Shown piece after piece: positions 1-11,824 of a stretch of 64,000 bases of DNA. Where the stretch lies: NCBI GenBank assembly GCA_033557465.1, contig CM066048.1:17832305-17896304 (forward strand). Direction: 5' to 3'. The notes beneath the pieces were generated by a model that did not search any database, had not been told where the DNA came from, and saw nothing but the letters and a program-made list of their open reading frames with translations. Position 1 is the first letter of the stretch, and every line of letters starts with the position of its first letter. The position numbers and the translations under genes are program-made. This DNA is from Ichthyophis bannanicus (lineage: Eukaryota; Chordata; Amphibia; Gymnophiona; Ichthyophiidae).

Positions 1-644
1 GTGAGGTGGAATTTGGAGTAGTTGATCAGAAAACCAAGGCTCTCGAGGAGGAGAACTGTGTGCTATGCTGAGAGATGGGCGCCTCAGCAGAGGAGGCTCG
101 AGACAAGCCAATCGTCTAGGTAAGAGTAGATGAATATGCCCTGTAGTCGGAGGTGGGCTGCGGCCGCCGCCAGGCACTTGGTGAAGACTAGCGGGGCAGA
201 CGCGAGCTCGAAAGGGAGCACTCTGTACTGGAAGTGCTCTCCCTGCACCCTGAAACGCAGGTTCTTCCTGTGCTTGGAGTGGACAGGAATGTGGGCGTAA
301 GCGTCTTTGAGATCCAAGGTGCATAGCCAATTGCCCTGCCGGAAGTAGGGTAGCAGGATGCCAAGGGATAGCATGTTGAACTTCTCCCACACCAGAAACT
401 TGTTCAGGTTCCTGAGGTTGAGGATGGGGCGCAGGCCCCCCATCCTCTTCGGAATGAGAAAGTACCAGGAATAAAATTTCTGACCTCGGAGGTGCAGTGG
501 AACTCTTTTGACCACTTGTTGACCAAGGAGGTTGTTCAGCTCTTGCTGCAAGCAAGCCTGGTGTGAGGGAAGCAGAGTAGGCTCCGCCGGGGAGAAGGGA
601 GGAGGGAGTCCATCTGCACAAAGACAATACCCATCCCAGATCAC
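1..644 (-). pseudogene. DIRS-A reverse transcriptase, fragment
   Basis: Open from 644 to 84, it carries the DIRS/retroelement RT motifs in order: FLIPKRMGGLRPILNLR (finger), LDLKDAYAHIP (motif A with the first catalytic Asp), LPFELASAP (motif B; Gly of the usual LPFGLASAP is Glu) and YLDDW (motif C catalytic pair). A stop follows ten residues after YLDD, and the similarity continues in other frames to base 1. RNase H and recombinase lie outside the window. The stop and motif-B change indicate an inactive copy. Confidence 0.8.
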
Positions 645-727
645 CTGGAAGACCCAATAGCCGCCCAGTCAGGGCGAAAAGAGACAGGTGTTCTCCCATG
701 GGCAAAAGCATCCCCGGGGGCGAGAGG

Positions 728-2674
728 CTATGCTTTCGAGGTCAAAGCCCCATGGCTGGCTGGAGTGGCGCCGGTGGCTGGGTCTTGGTCCTCTTCGGTT
801 TCCAGTGACCCTGAGCACCCCCTTTGCCCTACCCGAGTGCTGGTCGTCAGCGCAGGGGTAGGCAGGTATCCCCAGTAGGGGAGCCCTTTCCTCTGGAAGA
901 AGGGCTTTTTGGTATGCTGCTGCTTCCGTGGAAGTGAGGAGGGTTTGCGAGAAGGACAGATGCGAGTCATGAACTCTGTCTCAATCTCAGCTGCCTTGTC
1001 CTCCATGGGCTTGCAGAACAGCTGTTCGCCGAGGCAGGGGACATCCAGGAGCTTCTCCTGGACCCACTGCTCAAGGTCCAAAGACTGGAGCTACGCCTAG
1101 TGTCAGGCTCCTATGCCAGCCGCCACTACACGGGCGGAAGATTCGAACCCGTCATATGCTGTGCGGTTAAGGTATTTCAAGCAGTCTGTGACTGATCTCA
1201 GGAGTGTCTGGAACTGGAGGAAGTGCTCCCCACCCAGGCCTGTGGAAAAACTGCTGAGCTCCTTGGCAAGATCACGAAGAAACATACCCATATACAATTG
1301 GTACGCCTGGATGCGGCATGCCAGCATGGATCCCTGGTAAGCCTTGCGCCCGAGGGTGTTGAGAGCACTGGATTCCCTACCAGGCAGGAACAAAGAGTGC
1401 AACTTCGGGCTCTTCTGTTTCTGCCTTGCGGATTCAACTACCATGGAGGTGTGAGGAAGTTGGGTCTTCCGAAACCCCGGGCCACGCTGGATCCTATACA
1501 TGGCATCGTCTTCTACTGACAATAGTGACTGAGGCGGGTGCTTCCCACATGCGGAGAAGCAGCCGGGATAGGATAGATGGTATCGGAACCGTAAGAGACT
1601 CCCTGGGCAGAGACTCATACTGGAAGATGTCAAGTTCTTCCGCCCTTGGCTCCTCCTTGGTCTGTGTCGGCAAGCTGAGGACCCGAGCCATATCCTGCAC
1701 AAATGCCAGGAAAGAGGGGTCCTCTGGAGGTGACCGCCTTTGGGAGACGGGCGGGAATGGGTCAGAGGGGCGATCCCTGTGGGCGCGTGTCTCCGGGGAA
1801 GTGTCCTCGTCTGATTCCCAGCCCAAGAGATCCGAGGAGGACTGAGTCAGGCTGATCCCTGCGCCTAGTGGCCGAGGCCCGCTTGGAGCCCGAGGCAGTG
1901 GCTCTGGAAGACCTTGCCCCCGAGGAACGGGATGGCGAGTGAGACCGGTGCCGAGGACCCTCATGAGGCCCGCGGCTCTCAAGGGTTTCCAAGAAGGTTT
2001 TCGTGACCCCAGTCGGGTGACCCTCAGTCTCGGGGCACGAGCCAGCCATGCTGGGCAAAAGTGCCTGCTGGGCAGTGAGGAAGGCAAAAACGCTGTGCTC
2101 CAGTGCCAGCATACGGGACTCCCACTCGGGAGTGGGTCCTTGTGACACCGACACCGGGGTTACCGGGTCTGGCATGGAGGAGGAGAGGGGGTCCTCACTG
2201 GGACGACCCTCAGGAGACCGTGCACCATCACCAGAGGCCTCCGTGTCCTTATGAGGTACCTTTCAAGGCCGTTCTTTGTCTGACCCTCGGGATTGCTGGG
2301 GAGGGCTAAGGGAACAAGCGCGAGACCGCTCATGCTTATCCAGAGCCCCCGACAGCAACTTCGAGGTCGTCGTCTTCTTCCGCCATTCCACCTCGGGCGA
2401 ACCCTGATCGGAGTGATGCCTGGGGCGCGGGGTCTCTGTGAGGGACCCCCGCCAGCGGTGGATTGGTGGGGCAAAGTGCCCCCGGGGATGCCTTATGGAA
2501 AATGTCGTCAGACTTCTGCTTGCAGCTTAGCAAGGCCTTAGCGGACATTTTCTTACATAGTGAGCAGAGCTCCGGGTTGTGGTCAGCCCTCAGACACCAT
2601 AGACGGCAGTCGTGGGTGTCTGTGAGTGACATATTTTTGGAGCATCTGTCACATTTCTTAAAACCAGTGGCCAT
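728..2674 (-). pseudogene. DIRS-A Gag-like protein, frameshifted
   Basis: The frame opens at 2674 with MATGFKKCDRCSKN, a cysteine-histidine cluster (CxxC, then THDC, WC and a following H) that recurs at the start of Gag in copies B, E and F and looks like a zinc finger. Downstream pieces lie in different frames (about 2175-1762, 2087-1494, 1702-1103, 1081-728), so at least three frameshifts are needed. A basic C-terminal stretch with KKPFFQRKGLPYWGY precedes the RT. Function inferred from position: nucleic-acid-binding structural protein of the retrotransposon particle. Confidence 0.7.
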
Positions 2675-2932
2675 GGGGGCAAAAAGGGCCCCTGCGAAGT
2701 CAAAAGCCCTTGAGGCCAGCAGTGGAAAACAAAAGAGCGCGAAAAGGGCCTGAAAGAAAAAATACTAAGGGAAATCAAAAAAGGGATCCCCTAGCCCACA
2801 GCTGAAGCAGGGGCAAAGGGGAGGATGGGAGGACCAGTGCAACCAAAAAAAAAAGGGCCAAAAGGCTGAAGTCGTCAAAACATTTTCCGAGGGACGAGGA
2901 CGTGCGTCCGAAGGGCTCCATGGAAAAAGGGA

Positions 2933-3092
2933 GACTGAGCAAGATGGCCACCTGTGGGCAGGAAGAGGACCATGCATGCGTGGCAGCAATCCCAAAGGCT
3001 TTCTTTGAAAGCTGGGGAATTGCTCCGCGCGGGCTCCTTCGGTGCCGACGTCACCCATAAGTGAGGACTGACTTCCTGCTTGTTCCTGGAGA
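2933..3092 (-). repeat. DIRS-A 5' inverted terminal repeat
   Basis: About 160 bp that match, in the same orientation, the right end of copy B (21788-21948) and, inverted, the left ends of B (16061 on) and G (61499 on). The tip reads CTTCCTGCTTGTTCCTGG followed by AGAA. An imperfect palindrome around GGTGCCGAC is present near the tip. Confidence 0.8.
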
Positions 3093-3520
3093 ACTTCTTG
3101 TTTTCCCTCCTTTCAGATTATTGAGTCAGTTACTTCTATTCTGATTTTGCATGGGCCTTGTCATGTTTTGTATTGTCTTGTCCATTTCATTTTCCATCTT
3201 TCTGGAGAGGTGGTATTCTCTCTCATCCCTGCCCATTTCTAGGGAAGGTTGAGGATGTTTTTAAGTGAGACATCAACTGGAGACTGAGTAAGTAAAATCT
3301 GGGGAGGAAATTATTGTACCAAAAGGGAGGCCATGAGGACCACCATCAATGCGAGGAGAGCACAGGTCTTCCCCCTTTCCGTCTGCAGTCTTCTCATTCA
3401 CTGACAAATAATGCTTTAGTGTAATAGAGCCTTTTCATTGGCTGAGACAAGAGATTTGGGCTTTGGTGAAGCCCTATGGAACCTCATTCCTCTCACTAGC
3501 TAATATCCTCTCCTTTCTAG

Positions 3521-3625
3521 GGTCCGACTGGCTGGGATGAAGATTTCTCGGCCTCCAGTGTCTGTGGGTCATTACAAGATGGTTAAACATAAAGGGGACA
3601 AGGGAAACGAGGAGAATCCCCACAG
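3521..3625 (+). CDS. B4GALT3: B4GALT3 penultimate coding exon
   Basis: A 105-bp exon between an AG acceptor (CTTTCTAG, ending 3520) and a GTGAG donor at 3626. It encodes VRLAGMKISRPP..GHYKMVKH..NEENPH, a near match to the human B4GALT3 catalytic domain as known from the family. In B4GALT1 the equivalent Met and His of the M-x-x-H motif are Mn2+ ligands; here the motif is MVKH. The enzyme is a Golgi type II membrane protein that transfers galactose from UDP-Gal to terminal GlcNAc of glycoproteins and glycolipids. Earlier exons lie left of the window, beyond DIRS copy A. The reading phase joins in frame to the exon at 4101 through a split Arg codon (AG|G). Confidence 0.95.
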
Positions 3626-3744
3626 GTGAGTGGGCATTGCCATGCCATGTATCTAAATGTCAATAAGGCACACAGCAGCTACTTCTCCTCAGACTACGGC
3701 CTGATATACAGTACAGGCAGTGCTGAAGCACACTGCTGATCTCT

Positions 3745-3939
3745 CAGGGGTGGGCAATTCCGGCCCTCGTGCACCACAATCCAGCCTGGTTTTCATGATG
3801 TCCCTAAGAATATTCATGGACCTATTTCCATACAATGGAAGGCAGTGGATGCAAATAGATCTCATGAATATTCATTAGGGATATCATGAAAACCAGGCTG
3901 GATTGTGGTGCACGAGGGCCGGAATTGCCCACCCCCCTG
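3745..3939. mobile_element. hAT-like palindromic MITE in the B4GALT3 intron
   Basis: A 195-bp near-perfect palindrome with terminal CAGGGGTGGGCAATTCCGG, the CAGGGGT-type end typical of hAT elements. The arms carry ATTCATGAGATC and GGTTTTCATGATGTCC and their complements. The same element is at 15735-15928 with a clean 8-bp target duplication. No clear duplication is seen here. It lies in the 475-bp last intron of B4GALT3. Confidence 0.8.
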
Positions 3940-4100
3940 CCTTACATTCATTCTCTCTTTTAGACCTGTTCTGTAGTAGGCAGAGTGTGTGTGTGTGAGA
4001 TGGAAGATTTTCAGCTTCCAATTCTGTCCATATAGGAATGTCTTCTACACCATCCTTTAACTCTGCCTTAATCTTTGTTTATTGCTCTCGTTTACTGTAG

Positions 4101-5052
4101 GTTTGATCTGCTGATAAGGACCCAGAGGATGTGGACTCAAGATGGAATGAACTCTCTGACTTATACCTTGATCTCCAAGGAGCTCCACGCTCTCTACACC
4201 AACATTACTGCTGACATTGGGCTTGACCCCAAGACCCAGCAAAGCAGGAGATTACAGAAGTCCGACAGGATCCAGCCAGACAGCAACCCAGGCCATATCC
4301 CTATCCTAAGACAACCAATCACTCGTCCTTCCAGTGCTGGTGTTGAACAGCCAGAAAACATTGTCCCCCCTCTTAATATCAGTGACTTGATGGTTGAAAA
4401 TGCTGATGCACCCCTGGACTTTTGGAAGGGGTCATCAGAGCGACACACAGTAAAGCCCAAAGCATCGGCCTCCCTGGATCAATGGCATGGAAAAGGAGCA
4501 GATAAAAGAAATCTGAGTAGAGGGGAAGTAGGGGCGGCTAAGCTGAATATGTCCAAATCCTTGCCCTCTGGCTGGGACAGGATGCCTCCTTCATTTTCTT
4601 CAAGACAAAGAGGAGACGAACAGGGCCCAAAACTCTCTCAACAGCTTAATCTCCAAGAGGTAAAACTGCCGATGAAGAAGTCTGGGAATGAAAAACAGAA
4701 GAGCTGGTTGGACAAAACAGCCAGGAAGCCGGGGTACCCCGAAAACAGTCATGATGGTGATCTCCTTGGGAAGCAGGGAGCCAGGACTGAGGCACCCAAA
4801 CCACCAACAGAGATGGGAAAACTTCAGGAGGCCTTCAGGAACCTAGCAGTCTGGACCCCTAAGCCCCCAGCAGAAACGCAAGAACCTCAAAGGACCTTTA
4901 TGACCCCAAGAGCCAGGACTAGGGCTTCTCAGTTACCAGCAGAGGCGAGAAAGGTTCAGAAACGTTTCAAACAGCAGGAAACAAGTCAGGATCTGCAAAG
5001 GCATATACTCGGTCCAACAGCGAGAGGAAAGACTGCACCCTTCCTACGATGA
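4101..5052 (+). CDS. B4GALT3: B4GALT3 last coding exon, with an unusually long tail
   Basis: Follows the acceptor TTTACTGTAG at 4100 and ends at TGA 5050-5052. The first ~45 residues ([19 protein letters not shown], then [10 protein letters not shown]) are the conserved end of the galactosyltransferase C-terminal domain. The remaining ~270 residues are low-complexity, basic and Pro/Gln-rich. They include three loose ~30-residue repeats built on a PPTE/PPAE/LPAE core followed by a Gln-x-x-Phe-like end (around 4795-4960). The human protein, as I recall it, has only a short Pro-rich tail here. The tail is one open frame with no repeat-element match that I can see, so it appears to be genuine coding sequence facing the Golgi lumen; its role is unknown. 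Confidence 0.93.
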
Positions 5053-5384
5053 AGGGGAGGACCGGGAAAGTATCATTTTCAGAGGTTGCCAAGGGGGCGA
5101 AACCTTAAAAGAAGAAGTAATGTGAAGAGTATGATGACGCTGGCGTCTTCTGTGAGCCTTTTACTGGAAGGGAAGGGTGTGTCAAGTTACAGGTTGTATT
5201 GGGAGCACTGCTCAGAAATGAGGAACAAAGACCATTTGTGCAGGCAGAGTTGGTAATCTCCCTTGGATGCAGGTTCACCGGCTGATGGGAGGCCAGCATC
5301 CTGCATTCTCTAATAAACAGGATTGCCTTGTCCTGAGGTGACAAGGTTAGTACACTATAAGTAATAGAGAGTATCCGTGGTTCA

Positions 5385-5390
5385 AATAAA
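5385..5390 (+). other. B4GALT3 candidate polyadenylation signal
   Basis: AATAAA about 335 bases after the B4GALT3 stop codon. A second AATAAA lies at 5312-5317. Either could end the transcript; the sequence cannot decide. Confidence 0.45.
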
Positions 5391-8300
5391 GTGATAGTTA
5401 AAGGTTGGAGGGTGGGTGCTGGAGCTCAGCTCTAAACTGGCTATTCACTATTGCATTTAGTTACTGCATTCCACAGTCCGAATTTTTGCTCTTACATGGT
5501 CTAATCCTGAAGGAAAAGCAGGTCTCCTTGAACACTATATAGTGACTTCAGCCTGACACAGCCATTGATCCAGTACTTATTTTCCCCAGTGCATGCGTGG
5601 CAATGTGGTTCAGATTTCCATAAGGAAAGGAAATTACATCTCCATGCATGTATTGAGGCAAAACCAGGACTGGATCAGCCTCTTCAGGTTAATCTGGGGT
5701 GAGGATGTGACCCTAGCCTGAAATAAAGCCAAGTCTCCTTTAACACAATGCACAATGGGATGGGGGGAGGGGGAGGGGCAGCTCTGCTTAAGAGCCAGAG
5801 TCAGGTGCTGTAACTTGAGAAGGCTAAATTCTGTGGCTGGTGGGTTGACCTTGTGGCTAGTGCCCAATGTCAGTACCAGCCACGGAAAGATACACCATCC
5901 CTACTGACAAGAGGAACAAGTGCGATAGAGGGACTGTTGACCAGCTCCTTGTTAAAACCCAGGCTCAACTAATGTAGAATTATCTTCTCTTAAGAGAAAA
6001 TGTTATAGGACATCAAATTCCCTCCCCCCGATGTTAGTAACGACTTTTCCTTTTACTGCTGGTACATTTTAATTTTGACATGAGTAAGGTGCCAAGGCTG
6101 GTTTACAATGACTGGAGAGAGGCAGGTTTAGTAAAAGACATGGAGGATGAAGAGGGGAGTTTAAGTTTGCAGGTGGTCAGGCTCTTGGGGCTAACAGCTG
6201 GGAGATAGTCTTAGTTTGAGCAATGTGGATAGGAACAGCTAGGCCGATTGGATTAGCCAACTCGCCCTTATTTGCCATCATCTACTATGTTGCTATGGCT
6301 GAGGTTCCAATAGTTCCTTAAGGTGAGGTTCTGGTAGCTGAACTGAGTCTGGAGAAAACTGGAGCTTTCATGTGCTGTAAACATCAGAATAGCCCACAGA
6401 TGATATACCTGAGGCATCTCTGAAGAAGGGAACGGGGCAGTAGGGAAGGGCTTGAAATTTGTTAATACTGGGTTGATGTTAAGTGTCGCAGCCTGTATGA
6501 GAAAGCAGGCTACCTCCTTGAGAGTCATGAGTGTGAAAGAGGAAGGAAAGATAAATGAGGCCTGAGCCGTAGACCTCTCAGTCTGGCTAATGCAAAACCT
6601 TTCCCTTGTTTAGTTCTGTGCTTACTGCATGTTGAATGTGGATTACAAAGCTCAGGATATTTGTTTTCCCTGAACTGTCATGGGATATTGGCTCTGCGTT
6701 ATCTTAACGTGCCTTCCATTTTCATCATGTGCTTACCAGACATAACAATTTGGTTCCTTTTGTGAGGGGTAGGAAGGAAAGGTTCTGTTAGTAAATCCTC
6801 ATGCACTGAAAGTCAAAAAGGATTTGCCTGCTGCTTGTCAGTCGGAATAATTAGACCCGGAGGGAGTAGTTTTACAAGCAGCTTCAGTTACCTGGGGGTG
6901 GATGCATCTAAGTTGGTACGCAGAAAACATAGGACCTGACATTCAAAGGGGACCTCTTAACCAAATAAACCTCATTGAGAAGGATAGTTCTGCTGAATTT
7001 CCCCTCTAACCGCTGTGGCACTGTCTGGACAGTGCTGGGTGATCTGTGGGTGGGGAAGTTAGTGGCAATTTTTAGTCTGCTACTGGATAAATGCCCACAT
7101 AAAGTTAGGCCACTTCAATAGCTGTCCTCCGGGTTGGTGCGGGGGTTTCTGGAGCCCCTCTGCAACTTATAAATTGGTGCCCTCCTTCCTTATTAGCCAA
7201 TGATCCATGGTTAACGCACCGTGATGTTTTTGATGACACTTTTATTTTTCAGAACTTTGATGCCTCCCCCCTCCCCCGCCATATTTATCTTGCTAATTGT
7301 GTTGTGCCAGCCCTAGCTGTCCTAATTTTATGCAGTTCGGCTATCTGGAGAGTGGTTGAGTTTTGTCACTGTCTGGACAGCTGTGCCAGCCAGTCTGGAA
7401 ACAGATATTCAATGCGAGGATATATGGATTCCGTCGCCAAATATCCCGTTTCAGTTTTGCCTGTGGTAGCCAGGTGCTTAAAAACTGCTGACTACTGCAA
7501 GCTGAATACTGGGCCCACAGATAAACACATTGGTATTCCCAAAGGAGGGATTGGTGCTTGCACCTCTATTTTTAGCAATATTTATATATGTGCAAATTCC
7601 TATGGGCCTTGAAGCAGGTTTAACATTGTGTGGGAGCCTTTGAGGAGGCGATAACGACATGTAGGTATCTATCTCACCCTTAGAGAATAAATGCCAGATA
7701 TTTCCTTATGTACCTTCTCTGGCTAAAGCACCCTGTAATAAAATTACCCCCCCCCCCCTCCCCTACAGTTTTCCAGGAAAAGAGGATCGTTGCTGCCCTT
7801 ACGTTCTGTAGGCCATAGTGGGCAGTTATACAGAGGGCCAAGGTTTTCAGGGGTCCACTTTTAGTATGAGAGAGAGACATACATACAAAGAGGCGTCCCT
7901 ACTGTTGCACATGCTAAGTGACAGAGCATAAAACTCCAGAGGGAACAAACTTCTTATCATGCCCGTCACTGGTACCTTTACAAACCTATCCAGCCAACTT
8001 TTCCCTTCAGCCCTTCGACAGTCATTCCTGCTGTATGACAGGTGTGTTTCCAGGACACTCAATCCTTCTGCAGAGGCCAATGTCTTAACCAACTATTTTC
8101 ACTTCACAAACCAAACAAGAGGGACTAGCTAACTCAAATCATGATCAATAAGTCCAATGGAGGAATGAAAGTTAGATTTAGAGCTGAGCTTCAGGCACTG
8201 GGACAGCACATCATCGAGCCCCTGGAAAAGGTGTTCTCAAAGCCTACATTAGGAGGGTAATTTTATTAGGAATGCTAGGTTTATGCGCATTTTAATGTGT

Positions 8301-11248
8301 GTATTTCATGCCTGTTTTATAAAGTACAGGATGTACATTCTTTATTTTATAAAACAGGGGCCACTGTGCTTACATGCTAAACCAGGTGTGTGGATGCCCG
8401 TGCCTGGATTTTACAAGCATGTAAATTAGAGTATTTTATAATTTATGTGTATAAATTTACGCTTCGCCCAAACTCCATCCCATGCACACCCACAGTGAAA
8501 GTGCCGCCCCATCACCCTGATGGCCATACTTACAGAATAGCAACCAATTGCATTACACATGTAAGTGGCTATTTACGTCTGTTACTGTGCACAGAAACAT
8601 AGGCCTGCCTTATAACATGACCCCTAAATGTTCTTGAGGGGGGAAAAATGAAAGCTTTTCAGTTTTTAATGACAGGGAAGAGGAAACTTTATAGTCTGGT
8701 ACTGTACTCAAGGACTGGTCCGGAGCAGCAGAAAGACAGCGCAGTCCCAGCAAGCATTGCCTTGAATGTATTTCGTTTGGAGAATAGACTCGTGGTTTCT
8801 AGAAAGCCAGAAGTGTATTCTGGGCGAGAGAGAACATTTATTTTCTGTAAGAAAAACAAAGGAATATATGTGTATATAATGTGTGTTTGAAAAAACAAGA
8901 TTTTTATAAGCTGTGAACTATTTATTGAGAAGTGATGTTATAGGTTTTCTTCATCTTTTTCTTCCGTTTTCATTTTTTCAGCGTGATATTGGTACTTACA
9001 TGAACTTGCTTGCGTTATATAATTTATTAAAAACATGGCGATGTTCTCATATCTCTACGATGCACGCTGACTACGGGGCTCTCTGGCAGCGCACACTGAC
9101 TCCTGGCTTCTTGGGTAGCTCTCACTCAATGCTGATGTTTATGGCCGTGCATGTTGCGCTCAGGCTGGCTTCTTGGGGCGTACACATTGTGCTTATACTG
9201 ACTGCTAACTTCTTGGGGCGTATACACTGCAGTCACATTGACTACTGACCTCTCTGCAGCCAGGGCTGGTGCAAAGGACATCAGGTATCGTAGATGAACC
9301 TTCATTCTGGCCCACCCCCACCCTACATATTTATCGACTGGCGGCAGTCTGCAATCATTGCCACCACGTTTCCCCAGTCAAGCTGTGCTGTGTGACAGTC
9401 CCTTGTAACCGTGTCTGGAGTTTCCATGATACATCTTGGCATTTCTGCACCATCCCACTGCCAGCAGGAGGGTGGGCACTTAAGAGTGTGTCAGTTTCCT
9501 CTGTGGTGGGGGGGGGGATCAGTCTTGTGAGATGGTCCACAAGACTGACCCTGCACCAGAGGAAAGTGACACACACTTAAGCACCTTTCCTTCTGCCAGC
9601 GATGATATGAGGACATGGGTGGGATTGAAGCTGAAGCCCTGGCATAACGTTTGCTTGATGGCGCTGCCCCAGAATGCTGGTATTCCAGGTGTTCACTTGA
9701 TGGAAGTGCAGCCTTGATGGCAACACACACTGACTTCTCGGGGAGCGCATGTTGCAATCTTGCCATGTGTTCACACGAAGAGTAATTTCAGTTAGCGTGT
9801 GTATTTGAGGCCTGTATGATAAAGTGAAGCACGTGTGTATTTTACGCCCCTAGTTTGTAAAGTAACGCTCAAACCATGCACATGTTCCTACACCTTATGG
9901 CAGGTGTAAATGCTTGTGCACACGCATAAGTTATAGTATTTCAAGGCGGACGTTATAAAAGTACATGCCATTAGTGTGTGCACACAGAATGCAGCTGCCT
10001 GAGGTAAACACGCATAATGCTCATCACACAGCCCCTATACACTAACTGATGTGTCACACCCACGGCACTTTGACATCTACCCAATATTGTCAAAATGTAT
10101 GCTGGCCTGAGCTGGTCCTGGCTTTTTTTTTATTCTTAATTCCCATGTTTCTACAATCTGAAATTTACAATGTTGTATTTTTTACTCTTGGAAAAGGACT
10201 GCAGTTCCCAAAATGCACTGGAATGGGAGTTTCAAGATCCAGAAGTCTCTTTGCTGTTCCTTTTCTACTCCCAAAAACCAGCACTGGTAGATTCTATTCC
10301 ATATACACACAGTGGCACCATTCCTTAGAGTGGCCCTCCCATGGTACAAGGGAACTTGGCAGTGATGTCATTTACTGCAGGTTGAATATAGATTAGAAAG
10401 CTCAGGCTGTGTTCTGAGAGAGTGGCTCTAGCCTTTCTCCACCACACCACCTGTGTTTTTTTTCCATGCTGTTTTCATGACATGACGACAGCAGTGCAGT
10501 AAGGGAAGTGTGTATTTAAAAATGACACTGCCAGGCTACAACTCGCCTATTTTTTGACACATGACTGTTTATCAGGGGGAGGGTAACAGGCCGCCAGATT
10601 CAGCAAGCTGATCAATTTTCCAGAAGTGTATTTATTCTACCAGGGTGCATTTCATTTCTACTTTTCCTTCAAGTCTGTAATAGTTTGTATTTAAAATAAA
10701 TAAATACATGATTTTGTCCTACACCAGTGTTTTCTTTGCTCTGTGCAGTTGCCTCGTATGCTTTCCACAGCCACATTTGTCCAGTTTTGAGTTATAGAAG
10801 AAAGGCAGAGTACAAAAAAAGAAAAAATCAAAACCTCACTGAAGTACTAATACCCTGTCAATTTGTTTTACCTATTAGGTATGCAGGCTAACAGCAAGTT
10901 CCGGGTGTAAATCAACAGAGAGGATATTCCAAAACATCTACGTGGTTTGCAAATAGTGTAAATACAACTGAGCTGGATAGTCACAGTGCTGCTAAATATC
11001 TGTGAGTGCGCAGCGACAGACCCCGATGCCAACTAGTTAGTGTCAGGGGAGTTCCAAGTTAGCTGCCCGGTGAGCGACACACAGGTAGAGTAAGGCACCG
11101 CAAATGCTGAAGCTAATCACACAGCAGCAATATGCAGCCGCTGCCTGGTTAGCTTCTGGGTTCTGTGGCCAGATATGGTCCCTGGCGTTGAATATCTGGA
11201 GTTACAGTTTGCCCATATATTTAAGTGGATTTTCAGCTGCCTAAAAAT
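5391..11248. other. Intergenic stretch between B4GALT3 and the DIRS cluster; no gene seen
   Basis: Only short random-looking frames occur on either strand and none resembles a known protein or is bounded by convincing splice sites. Two stretches (about 8270-8590 and 9780-10030) share phrases such as TGTGTGTATTT and CCTGTTTTATAAAGT-like wording, suggesting an old interspersed repeat. Phrases near 6620 and 10370 (TGCATGTTGAATGTGG / TGCAGGTTGAATATAG) also recur. A hairpin at 9478-9580 is listed separately. Confidence 0.6.
9478..9580. repeat. Inverted repeat (hairpin) of about 45-bp arms
   Basis: The left arm starts ACTTAAGAGTGTGTCAG and ends ATCAGTCTTGTG. The right arm starts CACAAGACTGA and ends GTGACACACACTTAAG. 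The arms pair with a few mismatches around a short loop. It could be the core of an old foldback element. No terminal duplication was identified. Confidence 0.6.
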
Positions 11249-11815
11249 GGTGAAATTAGACCTTACCCACTCATTTGCTTTGCTTTAGTCCCTCCAGTCC
11301 AGACTACCAGGTCTTCAACCCCTTCCAGCAGATGAAGACTGAAGATTCCAGGCTTTTGGTGATGTCATTCTAGTAAAGGAGCCCTAACTCCACCTACCAA
11401 GCCCATGTACTAATGACAAAACAGTTGCCAAGAGCACCTACCAAACAGTTATTCCTGAAACTAACCCACCCACCTATGTACATAGTGGACCCTCTCACCT
11501 CAACCAAAAGCATAAGACCAGACACCTGTGGGAACCCTAGGCCATTCAGTACCCAGGTCATGTGCCACGTACCACTTCAGGAAGTAGCAAAGTGAGAGCA
11601 GAACCCCCAAAATACCATCGCCATACACTACTGAAACGCACACAAATCCCAAGAACTGACTCCTTGAGCTGGGCTTGCGCAAGTTAGCAGATTGAAAGAA
11701 CAGGTGGGTTCTGGACTGAACTGGATTGGAGCGACGCTACGGAAGGTGAAATTACACCTTACCTGCTAATTTTCATTCCTTTAGTCCCTCAACTCCAGAC
11801 TATCGGGATGTACCA
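11249..11815 (-). repeat. DIRS-C 3' terminal repeat and internal complementary region
   Basis: GGTGAAATTAGACCTTACC at 11249, followed by TTTAGTCCCTCCAGTCCAGA, is repeated with small changes at about 11745-11812 (GGTGAAATTACACCTTACC, then TTTAGTCCCTCAACTCCAGA). One copy at the tip and one just before the recombinase reproduces the DIRS layout seen in B, F and G. This supports the call in spite of the poor protein conservation. Confidence 0.65.
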
Positions 11816-11824
11816 GAGCAGTAC

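Larger units (their letters stand above)
1..3092 (-). mobile_element. DIRS retrotransposon copy A, 5' part
   Basis: Read on the - strand, this copy begins with an inverted terminal repeat at about 3092, then Gag, then reverse transcriptase, and runs off the window at base 1. Its terminal repeat and protein fragments match copy B closely, so it belongs to the same A/B/G family. It sits upstream of a B4GALT3 coding exon and so lies in a B4GALT3 intron, antisense to the gene. Frames are broken throughout; it is a dead copy. Confidence 0.85.

Noticed and set aside
7304..7612. 102-residue + frame in the intergenic region
   Set aside because: No similarity recognised, no splice or promoter context, and composition typical of chance.
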